DNA from: Alisma plantago-aquatica
Taxonomy: Eukaryota > Streptophyta > Magnoliopsida > Alismatales > Alismataceae
Assembly (NCBI GenBank): GCA_963693085.1
Contig: OY856410.1
Location: 565,108,406 to 565,172,405, forward strand
Reading direction: 5' to 3'
DNA length: 64,000 nucleotides
A program made the position numbers and the translations under genes. The notes beneath the pieces were generated by a model. The model ran no database searches and was not told where the DNA came from. It saw only the letters and a program-made list of their open reading frames with translations. This document shows, piece after piece, positions 11,229 through 22,399 of this stretch (position 1 is the first letter of the stretch; each line of letters opens with the position of its first letter).

Positions 11229-13034
11229 GAGTTATGTGACCTTCTCCAAGTGAAAGAGGTAGACCGACATTTTAAGTACTTGGGTCTTCCGACAGCAATT
11301 GGAAGATCCAAAAAATAGGTATTTGGCTACATCAAAGACAGGATTTGGAAAAAACTCCAAGGGTGGAAGGAAAAATTTCTTTCTAAACCGGGCAAAGAAG
11401 TGCTTATTAAATCTATAGCTCAAGCTATCCCTACTTATGTCATGAATATTTTTCAACTCCCAGCGGGTCTCCTTGATGAAATCCAGAGTGGCATTGCACG
11501 CTTTTGGTGGGGTGCAAAAGATAGGGAACGGAAACTTTCCTGGCTCTCTTGGCAGAATCTATGTAAACCCAAAAAGGCAGGAGGTATGGGTTTTAGAGAC
11601 ATGCATGCTTTCAACCAGGCTCTCCTTACAAAACAACTATGACCAATACAAACTCACTAGCATACAAAGTGTTAAAAGCCCGGTATTTCCTGAGAACCTC
11701 TATCCTAGAGGCTACTAGGGGACACAATCTAAGTTTCACGTGGAGAAGTATATGGGGGGCCAAACTGATTTTACTTGAAGGTTTACATTGGAGAGTGGGA
11801 ACCGACGAATGTATCAATATATGGAAAGACAACTGGATCGCAGGACGCCATGTTAACCTTGAAACTTCACTCAATATCCCTCACTATGACATTCATTACG
11901 TCAACGAACTTATCTCGACAGAAGACAGGTCTTGGAACTGCGAGCTACTCCACGCACTACTTCCGGCGGAGGTCTGTCGAGATATCCTCTCGACTCCGAT
12001 CAGTAAACGAAGCACGGTCGACTGCCCTTTCTAGTGGCCCGAGAAGAAGGGTTTCTTTTCGTCCAAGTCTGCCTACTGGTTGGGGCTACTGGGTAGGAAC
12101 GAGTTCCTGGCAAGACGAATGACGACGACGAGCGGGGTCTGGAAACTGGTCTGGAGCTCCAACTGGCCTCCCAAACTGTCTCACTTTCTGTGGAGGTTCT
12201 GCTCCAACAGCTTGGCAACGATGACTAGATTAAGTGACCATCACTGCAATGTTAATCCAACATGCAATGTATGCAATTCGGCAGACGAATCTATGTACCA
12301 TCTGTTCTTTGAATGTCCGATAGCAAGGGGAACGTGGAGACATTGTCTAGATATTGGACAACTCCAAGAACTTTCAGCTCTTACAATCGGGGAGGCACTA
12401 CTATATCTGCATACAAACCTAGATGATGATCAGCTCACGACGGCTCTTGTGCAACTATGGAGTCTCTGGCCTGCAAGAAACAAAAAGGTTTTCTCAAATG
12501 ACCAAAGACCTGTTACGATTTTCTTTCAGCCTCTCAGGGCGTTAGTTCGCGACTATCAGGAGGCCCGCTCCTTGCCGGACCGGCCCGGTCCAACCGGAGC
12601 TCCTGTCCCGACTATCAGCTGGAGCTGTGTCGCGAGAAATGAACTCAGGGTGGTCCAAGCGGCGGCGTCTGGCCAATCCCTACTGGCGTGGAGTCCGGAA
12701 CTAGCTGAAGCATATGCTATTTGCATGGCTCTTGAGAAGGCTGCCGAATGGAGTTTCAACGATATCACAGTGGAGTCGGATTCAAGAACTGTAATTGATG
12801 TCATTAACTCTAGCAGAGTCAAAAGAGATTATCTTGGTACGTAGTCTCATCAACGATATTAGATTTCTTGCTTCCTCCTTTTCTTTCTGTCAGTTCTGTT
12901 TCTCTCCTCGTAGCTGTAACTCGGTAGCTCATGCAGTGGCGAGAGCTGCACTTCTAGAACCTGTAGTAGATGTAGTCGGAATGAACAACATTCCAAACAA
13001 CATTGTTAAACTTTCTCTAGTTGATATTAATTAA
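11229..13034 (+). pseudogene. LINE ORF2 C-terminal part: thumb, zf-RVT and RNase H
   Basis: After the reverse transcriptase core the order is: thumb/connection ('KYLGLP', 'IPTYVMNIFQLP', 'FWWGAKD', 'GGMGFRDMHAFNQALL'), then a shifted frame with 'WKDNWI', then a zf-RVT zinc-binding module with C-N-V-C...H-L-F-F-E-C spacing (about 12265-12315), then an RNase H-like domain ('SPELAEAYAICMALEKA', 'ITVESDSRTVID', and in another frame 'SCNSVAHAVARAAL'). A TAG lies at 12032-12034, and frame changes occur near 11640 and 12840. RNase H at the end of ORF2 is characteristic of many plant L1 lineages. The last stop (13032-13034) is about 20 bp from the A tail. Confidence 0.88.
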
Positions 13035-13062
13035 AGGAGGGAAGGGGTTTTCAAAAAAAAAT

Positions 13063-13400
13063 TTGGTGTCATAGCGTCCAAAAATGGCTAAATAGCGCCA
13101 AAAATGGCAAACTAGCGCCCAAAATTTTTTAGTTATCAATACCTTAGTTGAGTAACTATCTTTACACTTCTTGGCGTCAATTAACCATTTTGGGTGTCAA
13201 TTAACTATTTTTGGGTGTCAATAGCCATTTATGAGCGCCTTTTTTTTAGATTACCTTAAGTATTTGGTTGTCAATTACCTTAGATGTAATTTAGTATGTA
13301 CAATATTTACTAGGGTGTTATTTTTATACTTTGGGTGTCAATGAACCAATTCTAGACGTCAATGAACCATATTTGGGTGTCAATTAACTTATATATATTA
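13063..13400 (+). repeat. satellite array of element B, right of the LINE
   Basis: Continuation of the same direct ~20 bp units (GGGTGTCAATTAACTATTTT and variants), beginning with the right copy of the LINE target duplication (13063-13077), up to the inverted terminal region near 13400. Confidence 0.88.
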
Positions 13401-13800
13401 TTTTTTATTTTTCTCAAAAATATGTCAACATTAGTCTTGTTGGATTGCATTTTTTGTAATAAATCCAATAATTTTTGTTCCATTAAAAAATTCATTACGG
13501 TTCAAAAGTTATAAGCGAAATAAATTTATTTGCCTATTGCATAATTTCAAAAAAAAATCAGCTAATCACGATCCGTCACGTGGAGACGGTTTTGGGGGCC
13601 GGCTTTGGGCGTGCATCACTACGCGTGAGAGCGTGTGAGCGTACCCAAAACTTAACTCTAGGGATAAATGTCGTTCAAACTAGAGCTTAAGTAGGGGAAC
13701 AAATATAAATGAGATGTGCTGGGTGGATTGTAGTCTGTACTCTGAGCCGTACGTGAGCCTAAAAGGCGAAAACATGCTAAGACAGTTGCATATTCCACAC

Positions 13801-15242
13801 CGAAAATGATTCAGTCACGTCCACCCCTCCGTCAAGCGCATCACGTGTGATGGCTGGGGTGGTTTTGTGTGGGTAAAAGCACATTTCAGATGATGACGTG
13901 GCGGCCTTTAATTGGATGGGTTGGTATAGGGTGTATAATATGCAAATAAATTTGTTTTGCTTATAACTTTTGGACTGTGATAAATTTTTTGACGAAATAA
14001 AAACCATTGGATTTGTTATGAAAAATGCATTCCAACAACACTAATATTGATATGTTTTTTACAAAAAAATATATAAATGATATGAATAGGTTATTCTGGG
14101 TGCCAATGAACAATTTTGGGTGTCAATTAACTGCCTTTTGGTGTCATTAGCCATTTATGGGTGTCGTTATAATTTTAGGTGTCAATGAACCATTTTGGAT
14201 GCCATTTTAAACTTCTGGGTGTCAATGAACCATTTTGGGTGTCAATTACCTTATTTGGGCGTCATCTTTATACTTTTGGGTGTCAATGAATTATTTTGGG
14301 CGTCAATTAAGCATTTTTGGGTGTCAATAACCTTTTATTGACGGCATAACATCCAAAAATATTTTATTTGGACGTCATTTTAAACTCAATTAACCATCTT
14401 TAGGTGTCATTAGTCATTTATGGGCGTCGTTATGATTCTATATGTCAATGAACTATTTTGGGCGCCATTTTAAACTTCTCGGTGTCAATGAACCATTTTA
14501 GGCGTCAATTACCTTATTTGGTCATCATCTTTATACTTTTAGGTGTCAATGAACTATTTAGGGCGTCAATTAACTATTTTTAGGTGTCGGGAACCTTTTA
14601 TTGGCGTCATAACATCCAAAAATGCTTTATTTGGGCATCATTTTAAATTTATGGGTGTTAACGAACCATTTTGTGTGTCAATTACCTTATTTGGGCACCA
14701 TCTTTATACTTTTGGGTGTCAATGTACCATTTTGGGCGCCAATTAACCATTTTTGGGTGTCAATAGTCATTTATGGGCGCCATAGCATCTAAAAATGGCT
14801 AAATAGTGCCAAAAAATGGTTAAATAGTTGTTTTGGTTGTCGATACCTTATTTGGGTGTCGTCTTTATACTTATGGGTATCAATTAACCATTTTGGGCGT
14901 CAACTAACCATTTTTGGATGTCAATAATCATTCATGGGCGTCATAGTTGGTTGACAATTCACCTATATATATAATTTTATCATTTTTTTCTCAAAAATAT
15001 GTCAATATTAGACTTGTTAGATTGCATTTTTCGTAACAAAACCAACGGTTTTTGTTTCAAAAAAAATTCTTTACGGTTCAAAAGTCATAAGCGAAAAAAA
15101 ATTATTTACCAATTGCATAATTTAAAAAAAATCATCCAATCAGCATCGGCCATGTGGTGCGATTTGGGGGCTGGTTTGAGGCCGGTTTCATCCGCGCGTG
15201 AAACTGGACGTGTCTCGACGTGAGCGCCGCATAATCTTAGTT
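13801..15242. mobile_element. foldback/inverted-repeat element C (non-autonomous)
   Basis: It is flanked by a perfect 10 bp direct repeat, tattccacac, at 13791-13800 and 15243-15252. The left tip CGAAAATGATTCAGTCACG matches that of element B in most positions. The left terminal region (13801-14080) and the reverse complement of the right one (about 14960-15242) share the 'cttataacttttg/cttatgacttttg', 'gaaataaaaaccattgg' and 'ctaatattgac' core. The interior is the unidirectional ~20 bp satellite. At 1.44 kb it is close to the LINE-free length of B. No coding sequence is present. Confidence 0.8.
14090..14945 (+). repeat. satellite array inside element C
   Basis: Direct tandem units of ~20-21 bp (GGGTGTCAATGAACCATTTT, GGGCGTCAATTAACCATTT and variants). 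A larger block marked by 'accttatttggg..tcatctttatactt' recurs near 14245, 14510, 14686 and 14847, with about 160-270 bp spacing. Confidence 0.9.
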
Positions 15243-15252
15243 TATTCCACAC

Positions 15253-16139
15253 AGGGCTCTAGCCATTTTTTTCATCTTCCAGACGATCGATAGCAGGTGA
15301 GATCGAACCTTCACTTCCCCTGGTGACATTTCAGCTTTGCGAAACCAAACTGGGGAGTATAAGCATTTTATGCAACAAATTTGTAGACACGACGAACTGA
15401 GAAAATTGAATTCTGGGTGGTTGGCATTTACATATATGTATATCACCAAATTGCTTGTCGATCACCGTTCATCATCCGGCTCTTCCCTGCCATTTCTGAT
15501 CGCCATTCATCAGGATGTGGCTGTAGAGGATCCTTGGGAAACAAGCCCCAATCAATTCGATGGATGGATGTACGGGGATATGTAACCACCCACTCTGGAC
15601 GTGTTTGTTTACCTGAATTTTGCGGGACTAGATCGCATTCGTATGTCCATCAAGCTAAATATTATGCTTGGTTAACTGGAGCTGGAAAAAGTTACGAATA
15701 TCAGATTTTTATTGATAGCGGAACTACACGCGATTATGGATCCCATTTCAAAAAGGTGGGATGCCGGAATCCAACTCCGCGTTGGGCCATTCCACGCCTT
15801 CCGCTACTGCCATTGTGCAGCGAACGTGCCTATTCTTCCGGCAGTTGTTGGTGTTCGAACAGTTTGCAACCTTTTTAATACAGGAAAACCAAACATAAAC
15901 ACTGGCAGCTGCTCGATTTCTGAATCCCGGTACAACTTTGTTCAAGGATTTAATTAATGCTGGATCTCCAAATCCGGTCAAATTCTGCAAATCAACCATG
16001 CCCTCTCTCTCAGGCCATGCGAGCAGCCCGTGGTCCAGACCACAAAGGATTGGTCCCAGTTCATTCATTAATTCATCTGTCGTCCTCGGGTCCGCAGTAC
16101 AACATGTACCTACCACGTAGCCATAAGAGTGGGCAGTTC
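15253..16139. other. low-copy-looking DNA between elements
   Basis: More balanced base composition than the surrounding repeats and no repeat structure seen. It contains the minus-strand candidate reading frame at 15748-16116. No RNA gene or promoter was recognised. Confidence 0.4.
15748..16116 (-). CDS. candidate coding fragment, unrecognised
   Basis: A 122-codon open stretch on the minus strand, opening with VGTCCTADPRTTDELMNE and continuing with a varied, protein-like composition (Trp, Cys, Pro and charged residues spread evenly). The listed first codon is GTG, so it is open frame rather than a proven start. Its stop falls in a run of T/A (PPF then TGA). A one-base shift there would extend the open frame about 28 codons ('LFEMGSIIACSSAINKN'). 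I do not recognise the family. It could be a fragment of a captured or dead gene, or a chance frame: the plus strand is also open over much of the same stretch. Confidence 0.25.
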   Translation of the reverse strand: MVGTCCTADPRTTDELMNELGPILCGLDHGLLAWPEREGMVDLQNLTGFGDPALIKSLNKVVPGFRNRAAASVYVWFSCIKKVANCSNTNNCRKNRHVRCTMAVAEGVEWPNAELDSGIPPF

Positions 16140-16156
16140 ATGTTAGGAAGTAAGGG

Positions 16157-16398
16157 ATCATGTGAGATGGATAGAATAGGGATGGAGTATGTGTACAGGG
16201 AGAGAGAAAGGATGACGATATAGATGATACAATAGTGGGTATACCTTTTTTATACCAGAGGGGAGTTTTTCTGCTGGGGTTGTTTTTTGTAGCTGACCCT
16301 GTACACTTTTTGCTGATGGCGGTCCCTGTACACTTTTTGCTGATGGCAGCCGGCTGAGGAGACGGGATGAATGATATCCTCCTCAATTATTAAAAAAA
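16157..16398 (+). mobile_element. 5'-truncated LINE tail
   Basis: It is bracketed by a 17 bp target duplication, atgttaggaagtaaggg (16140-16156) and atgttacgaagtaaggg (16399-16415), with one mismatch. It ends in an A run (16392-16399). Inside, a 25-27 bp word (CCCTGTACACTTTTTGCTGA) is duplicated at about 16298-16350. The 3' UTR word GACGGGATGAAT (about 16360) also occurs in the LINE fragment near 41270, so the two are probably the same LINE lineage. Only 3' UTR remains. Confidence 0.75.
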
Positions 16399-16415
16399 AT
16401 GTTACGAAGTAAGGG

Positions 16416-17590
16416 TGAGTATGAGATTGGGGCCAGCCCTAACCAACTCATATCCCGCATAACTTGATTCAAACCGGTGTATACACAGATGGGCCAGGTC
16501 AAAATTTGACAAAGATTTTATGTGTCGTCAGGATAAAGGTAAATCTAGGTATGAATATCCAGATATATAGATTCATTGCACATACTTGTATATATAATAA
16601 ATGTTCATGAATAAGATGTATATATACATAAGATGTATATTTTACAAGATACATTTGACTATAAGCTTTCTAAATTAAATTTGATCTAAAATGCGCTAAC
16701 TTGGTGATACTAATAAAACTAAAATAATAATGTACTAAAGTACACTTAAAATATATGTACTTATTTGTTATTCAATGTTTGCATAACATACAACACAACC
16801 TAACTTAATAGATTAGATGTCTACTACATGCATTAGTCATGTTTCAAAAATATTAGACATTATTTGATCACTTATACAAATAAAATGCTCATTTTTTAAT
16901 CATCGGTAAGTTTATATGTTTAAATTGTTGAATGATTTCGATTATGTCTCATAAACATATTCAATGCAGGCCAAAATATCTTGTTACCTAGAGAAGAATA
17001 TTCTTTATACTGTTCAATTTTGTTTACAGGTTATACATGTAATAGATTTATGGATGATACATAGACATGTATCACTCGATGCACATAGTCAAATTCTGAT
17101 AAAACATATGTTTCTATGAGTATTTTGCAGATGTCTCTATTTTAGTATGTTATTCGAGTATTCCAGATCTGCCATAAAATCCCACTATGTTCTAGACAAT
17201 ATCTTCTTCAACAAATATTATATCTCATAAATAAATAAGATATGATTGATTTTTAAATGGTTTGAATTATTTTTTCACATAAATTTGTTTTCAATTTATA
17301 CGTGTAATAGATACATAGAGGATACATATATCGTTACACATTTTTTAATTTCTATAAATATTATATCTCTACATATATGTTTGAGAATATATTTCTTTTA
17401 GTATGGTATTCCTTCCTGATCGAACCTAACCTGAAACACAACTCCGTTATGAAGTTGAGACTGGGGTCGAGTTTCTCTAGTATTAATGGGGCCTAAGACC
17501 TAATCTACAACTTGTTTAACAATATAAATATAAACATGGGATCGGAAAACCGGTATGACCTGCCTTGTGCTCATTCCTATTCAAAAGCTC
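16416..17590. other. AT-rich spacer with a ~257 bp local duplication
   Basis: No gene seen. The stretch 17030-17160 (tatacatgtaatagattta ... ttttagtatgttattc) is repeated with divergence at 17290-17415 (tatacgtgtaatagataca ... ttttagtatggtattcc), about 257 bp downstream. Confidence 0.5.
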
Positions 17591-18071
17591 CCTTCTCCTC
17601 CCATTGTTGCAAGTGCTAAGGTGTAAATATGATAATCAACTTATAGATATAGAAAATAGTTGTCTCCTTCCAATGCCTTGCCTAATTAGTAATTATCCAT
17701 GAAGTTGATTCGAGGCATTAGCAAAACAAATCAAACATATTGGTACATTCGAATCTAGTTACAGATCTAGAAACTAACTGTCACCTTCCAATGTGACAGC
17801 TAATAGGTAATTATCCATGTCAGGTTGGCTCGATCATCATAAATAATATTAGTCAAATGAATAGTAGATAGAAAATATTGACTATAAAATTCACATAAGT
17901 AAAGAAAATCATTAGGAGCACACAACTTCCACCAACATCCACACTCCAATCTCTAGAATTCACGCACAACCATTTTTAGCACTATATGACACAACTTTTT
18001 AGGCAAAAATTATTAGGAGCACACAACTTCCACCAACATCCACACTCTAATCTCTAGAATTCGCCTACTAC
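17591..18071. repeat. short tandem duplications (about 115 bp and 101 bp periods)
   Basis: Two diverged copies of a 'gataat/gatctag ... gtc..ccttccaatg ... taattatccatg' unit lie near 17640-17705 and 17755-17820. A nearly exact pair of 'attaggagcacacaacttcc...' units starts at 17911 and 18012 and runs about 50 bp into the same 'tctctagaattc' word. Confidence 0.75.
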
Positions 18072-19490
18072 ATGCATATAGTACTGCAACAAACAAAATT
18101 ATGCCGCCCAACAACCTACAACAAATATAATTACGCCGCCCAACAACCCACTATCAAACTAATTACATTTATCCCTCTCCCACACATAAACAACTCGTTC
18201 AAAATTCAAAATATAATTTTTCCTATATTTTCCCTCCACTTCTCAGCTGCAATAATACCTCATCCGATCAGAGTATTTTTTTGCATTTCATTGATAAGTC
18301 CAAATACTCAATTTTATTCAAGGAACTACCGATATTCATCAATAAATGGACTGAGAATAAACTAACACAATGCATTTTGTTTAAAAAAATATGAAAATAT
18401 TTTCTCTCCACACATTCCGACTACATATGATGTTTAACTCGACCAAAATCCAATTTTTATATATATATTTTCCTACTATGTCAAAAATTTGTACCTAAAT
18501 GTGTCTAGTATAATGCAAAGTATACAAAGACAATACACCAAAAAATATATAACACAGTGTGGAACAAACTTCAAGGCGAGAAATCTACTATTGTGGTTGT
18601 ATGGCTGCATACATACAGCTGCTGCAATAAAGACAATAATATTACTCAACCACCCACCATCCAACGACTTGCATTTATCTCCTTCCCACAAAAAACAACT
18701 CTTTTTGAATTCAATTTTTTTTTCTATTTTCCCTCCACTTCTAGACGACATAGTCACATTTTGCTGTATATCTAAATACAATAATTATTAATGGTCTTTG
18801 CACTACCAAAAGTATCGTCAATGAGACTAAATACAATTTGGGACAATGCTTATAATCCGGAGAAATTTTTGAAATATAAACAAGCCACATATATTTTTTT
18901 TCAAAAATTCTACATTATGATATCTAACTCGATCGAAATTAAATTTTTATATATTTTTCTACTAAATAAAAAATTAGTACTTAAATGTATCTAGTACAAT
19001 GTTAAGTATACAACGACAATATACCAAAAAATGTATAGCACAATGCGTCACAGAATTCAAGGAGAGAAATTTGCTACTGCAGCTGTATGGTTGCATGCAT
19101 CTAGCTACTGTAATAAAGACAATAATGTTGCTCAACCACCCACCATTGAACCACGTACATTTATCTCCTTCTCTACCCAATCACTTGCATTTATCTTCTT
19201 CCCACATATAAAACAACTCTTTTTGAATTTTAAATATTTTTTTCATTTTCCATCCACTTTTAGACGACGTAGTCATGTTTTACTGCACATCTAAAATTAC
19301 AATACTGATTAATGGTCATTGTGCTACCAAAAGGTATCTTCAACGAGAATATATATAACCTATGACAATGCTTACAATCAGGGGAATTTATTATCACAAA
19401 AATATAATACAAGTCACATTAGTCATTTATTAGTTTTTCAAAAAAAATTACAATATATGTGCATAACTCTAGGTTAATATTTATGACGCA
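18072..19490. repeat. three-copy ~490 bp tandem duplication
   Basis: Copies share, in order: 'catttatctcc/ccctctcccacac..aaacaactc', a T-rich run, 'tttccctccacttct', 'gacgacatagtcac', 'ctaccaaaa', 'tctaactcgatc', and 'gtacttaaatgtatctagta'. The last word is at about 18491 and 18977, and the other landmarks keep a similar spacing. The first copy (18090-18480) is incomplete. Short open frames through the copies differ between copies and are not conserved as protein, so they look non-coding. Confidence 0.8.
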
Positions 19491-19901
19491 TAAATATCTA
19501 CATTTTTTATTTGGAACAAAGTCAGAACTCATTTACAAATATGATAGTACAATAATTCTTTAAACAAAAATCTAATTTCTATATGTAATAACCCCAAAAC
19601 ATAGGTGACTGGCTAACAACTAAGAATAATTGAAAACGATAGCATCGATTAGTGATCCAGATGGCCTAATTCACAAGAACGATGGTGATAGTTGAGATGC
19701 GTCAGGGAGGTGGCGGCATGGGTGCAACAGCCTGGTAGGACACAATAGCATGGTGTTGTTGCTATGTTGATATTCAGCGGTAGAGGAGGCGGTGTGGACA
19801 TGACGACGGTGAGTGTCTTCAACATTGGCATGATGGTGTCTTGAACGTGGATGGAGGGCACGACAGTGAGATGGATGTGAGCAGATGGTGGGCACAATGT
19901 G
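19491..19901. other. left part of a locus split by the solo LTR
   Basis: From about 19640 the sequence becomes G-rich on the plus strand. On the minus strand it reads as a Pro/Thr/His-rich open frame containing 'TIMPMLKTL'. A related word, 'TIMPVLKML', occurs on the minus strand at about 25145-25175 on the other side of the solo LTR, so the two sides look like one repeat-containing locus. No known family was recognised. Confidence 0.35.
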
Positions 19902-21564
19902 TGTAATGACAATCATCAAACTGACAAACAAATCATTACTAATTAAGAGGAATAAACATAAATAGCTGATTAATAAAAATCACTAAAATTTTAAACCATT
20001 TTCCAAGGAGATCCTTGTCCAGCAAACTTTTAGTAAAAGATCCAAAACTCATACAAATCATGATTTACATTGTACAACATTGTTTCATCTCATCTTGAGG
20101 ACAACATATAATAGTTTCTCTATCAAAACACATATTGGAGCAACATAAAACCTCGAGGCATTCAAGCCAAAATCTCATATCATTCATAAAATCAGTACAA
20201 ACCAACTCCAAGGACCTGAGAGTACAGAGACGACACATAGGACTTCTATCTACAAGACACGATAGACAATACACTCAACCTGAGCTATTACTGCTGCCCC
20301 AGCTGTTGTTCCTCCTCTACAGAAAGGTCTCCACCACCTCATGCACGTCCACCTAAAAATTGTGGATCCCACGGGGTGAGACATTTGTCCCAGCGAGAGA
20401 TATAACTCTCTGCCAAATATATTATTATTGATGATAAACATTATAAAAATTGAGCATGGGTTATTTTTATGTTAACAGGTAGGATTAATCATTGTATGAA
20501 CTGAATAAGATAATATCCTTTCTCAAGGACAACGCTGCATCTACCCATGGTAGAGTTATAAATCTTCTATCTGCTTTGCAAGAAATGTAAAGAATCATAA
20601 ATAACATCTATCAACTAAAATGTATAACTGAATTGAGCATCAATCAATGTTTTCTGTAGTCGATCCTTAAGCAGATATGCTACACGACTGAACATATTTT
20701 AACAATCACACTTATGCCCTGAGGAGATATAGTATATCGTTCATGGTCCAACCGACCACAAACTTCTCACAAGTCAGTACCATAAAAGGTCATTGGAAGA
20801 GTCGGCTACCAAGACCTCACCTATCTCGGTCAGTATGAGACCACTGGCAGTGACATCTCATGTTAATCTGCAAACAGAGCATGCTAGGGTATAGTGGCAT
20901 CTTCGCTCAGAGCTACAACGTCAACTGCACTCTCTTAAGAGAACATCTACTGACAACCATCCCCAGTTATGAAATCACCGAGTCATGGTGACACAAGCAC
21001 CATACTCTGAGCCACGGGCCAGTTCACCGTGCTCAATTGGGACATTTATTTAGAGTAATCTAAGGAGATCGACTCACACATGGCCATCCATTTAGACTTA
21101 TGCCCCCACATATTCAAAAATATGCACTCCGGGTTATGCCGCGGGGAACCCATTTCACCATTCAGCAAATCCTGACGCTGATGGATCTATTGTCAGGGCA
21201 ACGTTTTATAGTTCCTAATGATGTATTACATGTATTCCAGCATTCTTTTAGCATCAAACAAGTTATCATTATTAATCACAACAAATGCTACAAAGAAAGG
21301 TGTAATACATCTATCAAGTCTTTAAAATGCATTTAGATACTTGGTACTTGGGGTCTCAGCCCATTATTACATTATTGGGGATCCTCATCCCTTCATATCA
21401 TTATCATCATGATTACTCGATCTGGGTATTCAAACCCCTAGATCATCACATAGCATTGTTATCACTGTAATAGGTAATTATTACCTTCAGGTTCTCAGAC
21501 CAAGGTATTCATTTTACTTGTTGTACAAGTATTTCACATAGCTCACATAGTTCGATTAAACATC

Positions 21565-21800
21565 TTGTCACCTCTCACTAGGCAACATCTATTCACATGG
21601 CTCACAAGGCCATTAAGAATCTTGTTACCTCACACTAGGCAAGAACTATTCACATGGCTCACAAGGCCATTAAGCATCTTGTTACCTTTCACTAGGCAAC
21701 AACTATTCACATGGCTCACAAGGCCATTAAGCATCTTGTTACCTTTCACTAGGAAACAACTATTCATATGGCTCACAAGACCATTAAGCATTATACTTAT
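21565..21800 (+). repeat. 57-bp minisatellite, four units
   Basis: CTCACAAGGCCATTAAG starts at 21601, 21658, 21715 and (one change) 21772, so the period is exactly 57 bp. The same word, inverted, occurs at about 59190-59270 in the 56000-60884 LTR as 'gggccttgtgagcc' in two copies only. Confidence 0.92.
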
Positions 21801-22399
21801 CATATAAGTATTTAACATGCCTCACAAGCCTTATGCAATAAGAGAAATACAACCTTCCCATTATTAGGGTTAGGTTTCCCTTTTATAGTTGAATAGGGTT
21901 TCAAGTTCATATTATTAATCCAAACCCTAATTCATTACTCAACACGTCTAGGAGCATACATTGATATCATAAATATTAAATCATACTTATATATTTTCTC
22001 ATCATTTATCATTAAATGATTAACAACACAATCATGTGTTTCTTTCTCATCCTTACTAGGATATCAAATACATCATACTTTTGATTCAATCCTCCTCTTT
22101 GAGGAATATTAGTCCATCATTAACAATTCACATTATCTTTCACTTAACACCATGTTCAAGATATGTCACTGAATCAATCACACATTATTGAAGTGTCACT
22201 TCCATATTGGTATCAAGAAATGTGTGTTATCATATTATGCTTCAAACCACATCCTTTACTTTATTTCATATATTCATATTGGCATGTGGTATAACCACAT
22301 CACCATGTCACATTTTGAGGGTGTAAACCCTAATCACCATATCGTGTACTCACATCAGATGGACTATCACTTAGACCTTATTACTTTAGATTAGTTTTG

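Larger units (their letters stand above)
7232..13062 (+). mobile_element. L1-type plant LINE, nearly full length, decayed
   Basis: A 5.8 kb insertion between 15 bp target duplications. It has a 5' leader (7232-7389, C/T-rich like other plant LINE leaders), ORF1 (7390-9020), ORF2 (9017-13034), a very short 3' UTR and an A-rich tail (aaaaaaaa at 13053-13060). Having both ORFs and a leader suggests it is full length or close to it. Several stops and frameshifts make it inactive. Its base composition is clearly richer in G+C than the satellite around it, which agrees with insertion. Confidence 0.92.
6198..13657. mobile_element. foldback/inverted-repeat element B, split by a LINE
   Basis: It is flanked by a perfect 9 bp direct repeat, ctagggata, at 6189-6197 and 13658-13666. 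The left tip (TGAAAATGATCTGGTAACG) closely matches the left tip of element C. The reverse complement of the right tip (AGTTAAGTTTTGGGTACGCT) resembles that of C and A. Both ends then carry a GC-rich segment with CACGCTCACGCG-type words and the shared 'ataacttttg..ctgtgat..tttttgacgaaa' core. The native element is about 1.6 kb once the 5.8 kb LINE is removed. It encodes no transposase. The 9 bp duplication and long inverted termini fit the Mutator superfamily, but that assignment is inferred. Confidence 0.75.

Noticed and set aside
18476..18791. Overlapping ~100-codon frames on both strands in the 18.5 kb region
   Set aside because: They lie in a tandem duplication and the second copy does not preserve the same protein, so they are treated as non-coding.
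21565..21800. CRISPR-like regular array
   Set aside because: The 57 bp units are repeated through their whole length with no unique spacers, they lie inside a plant LTR, and no cas-like gene is present. It is a minisatellite.
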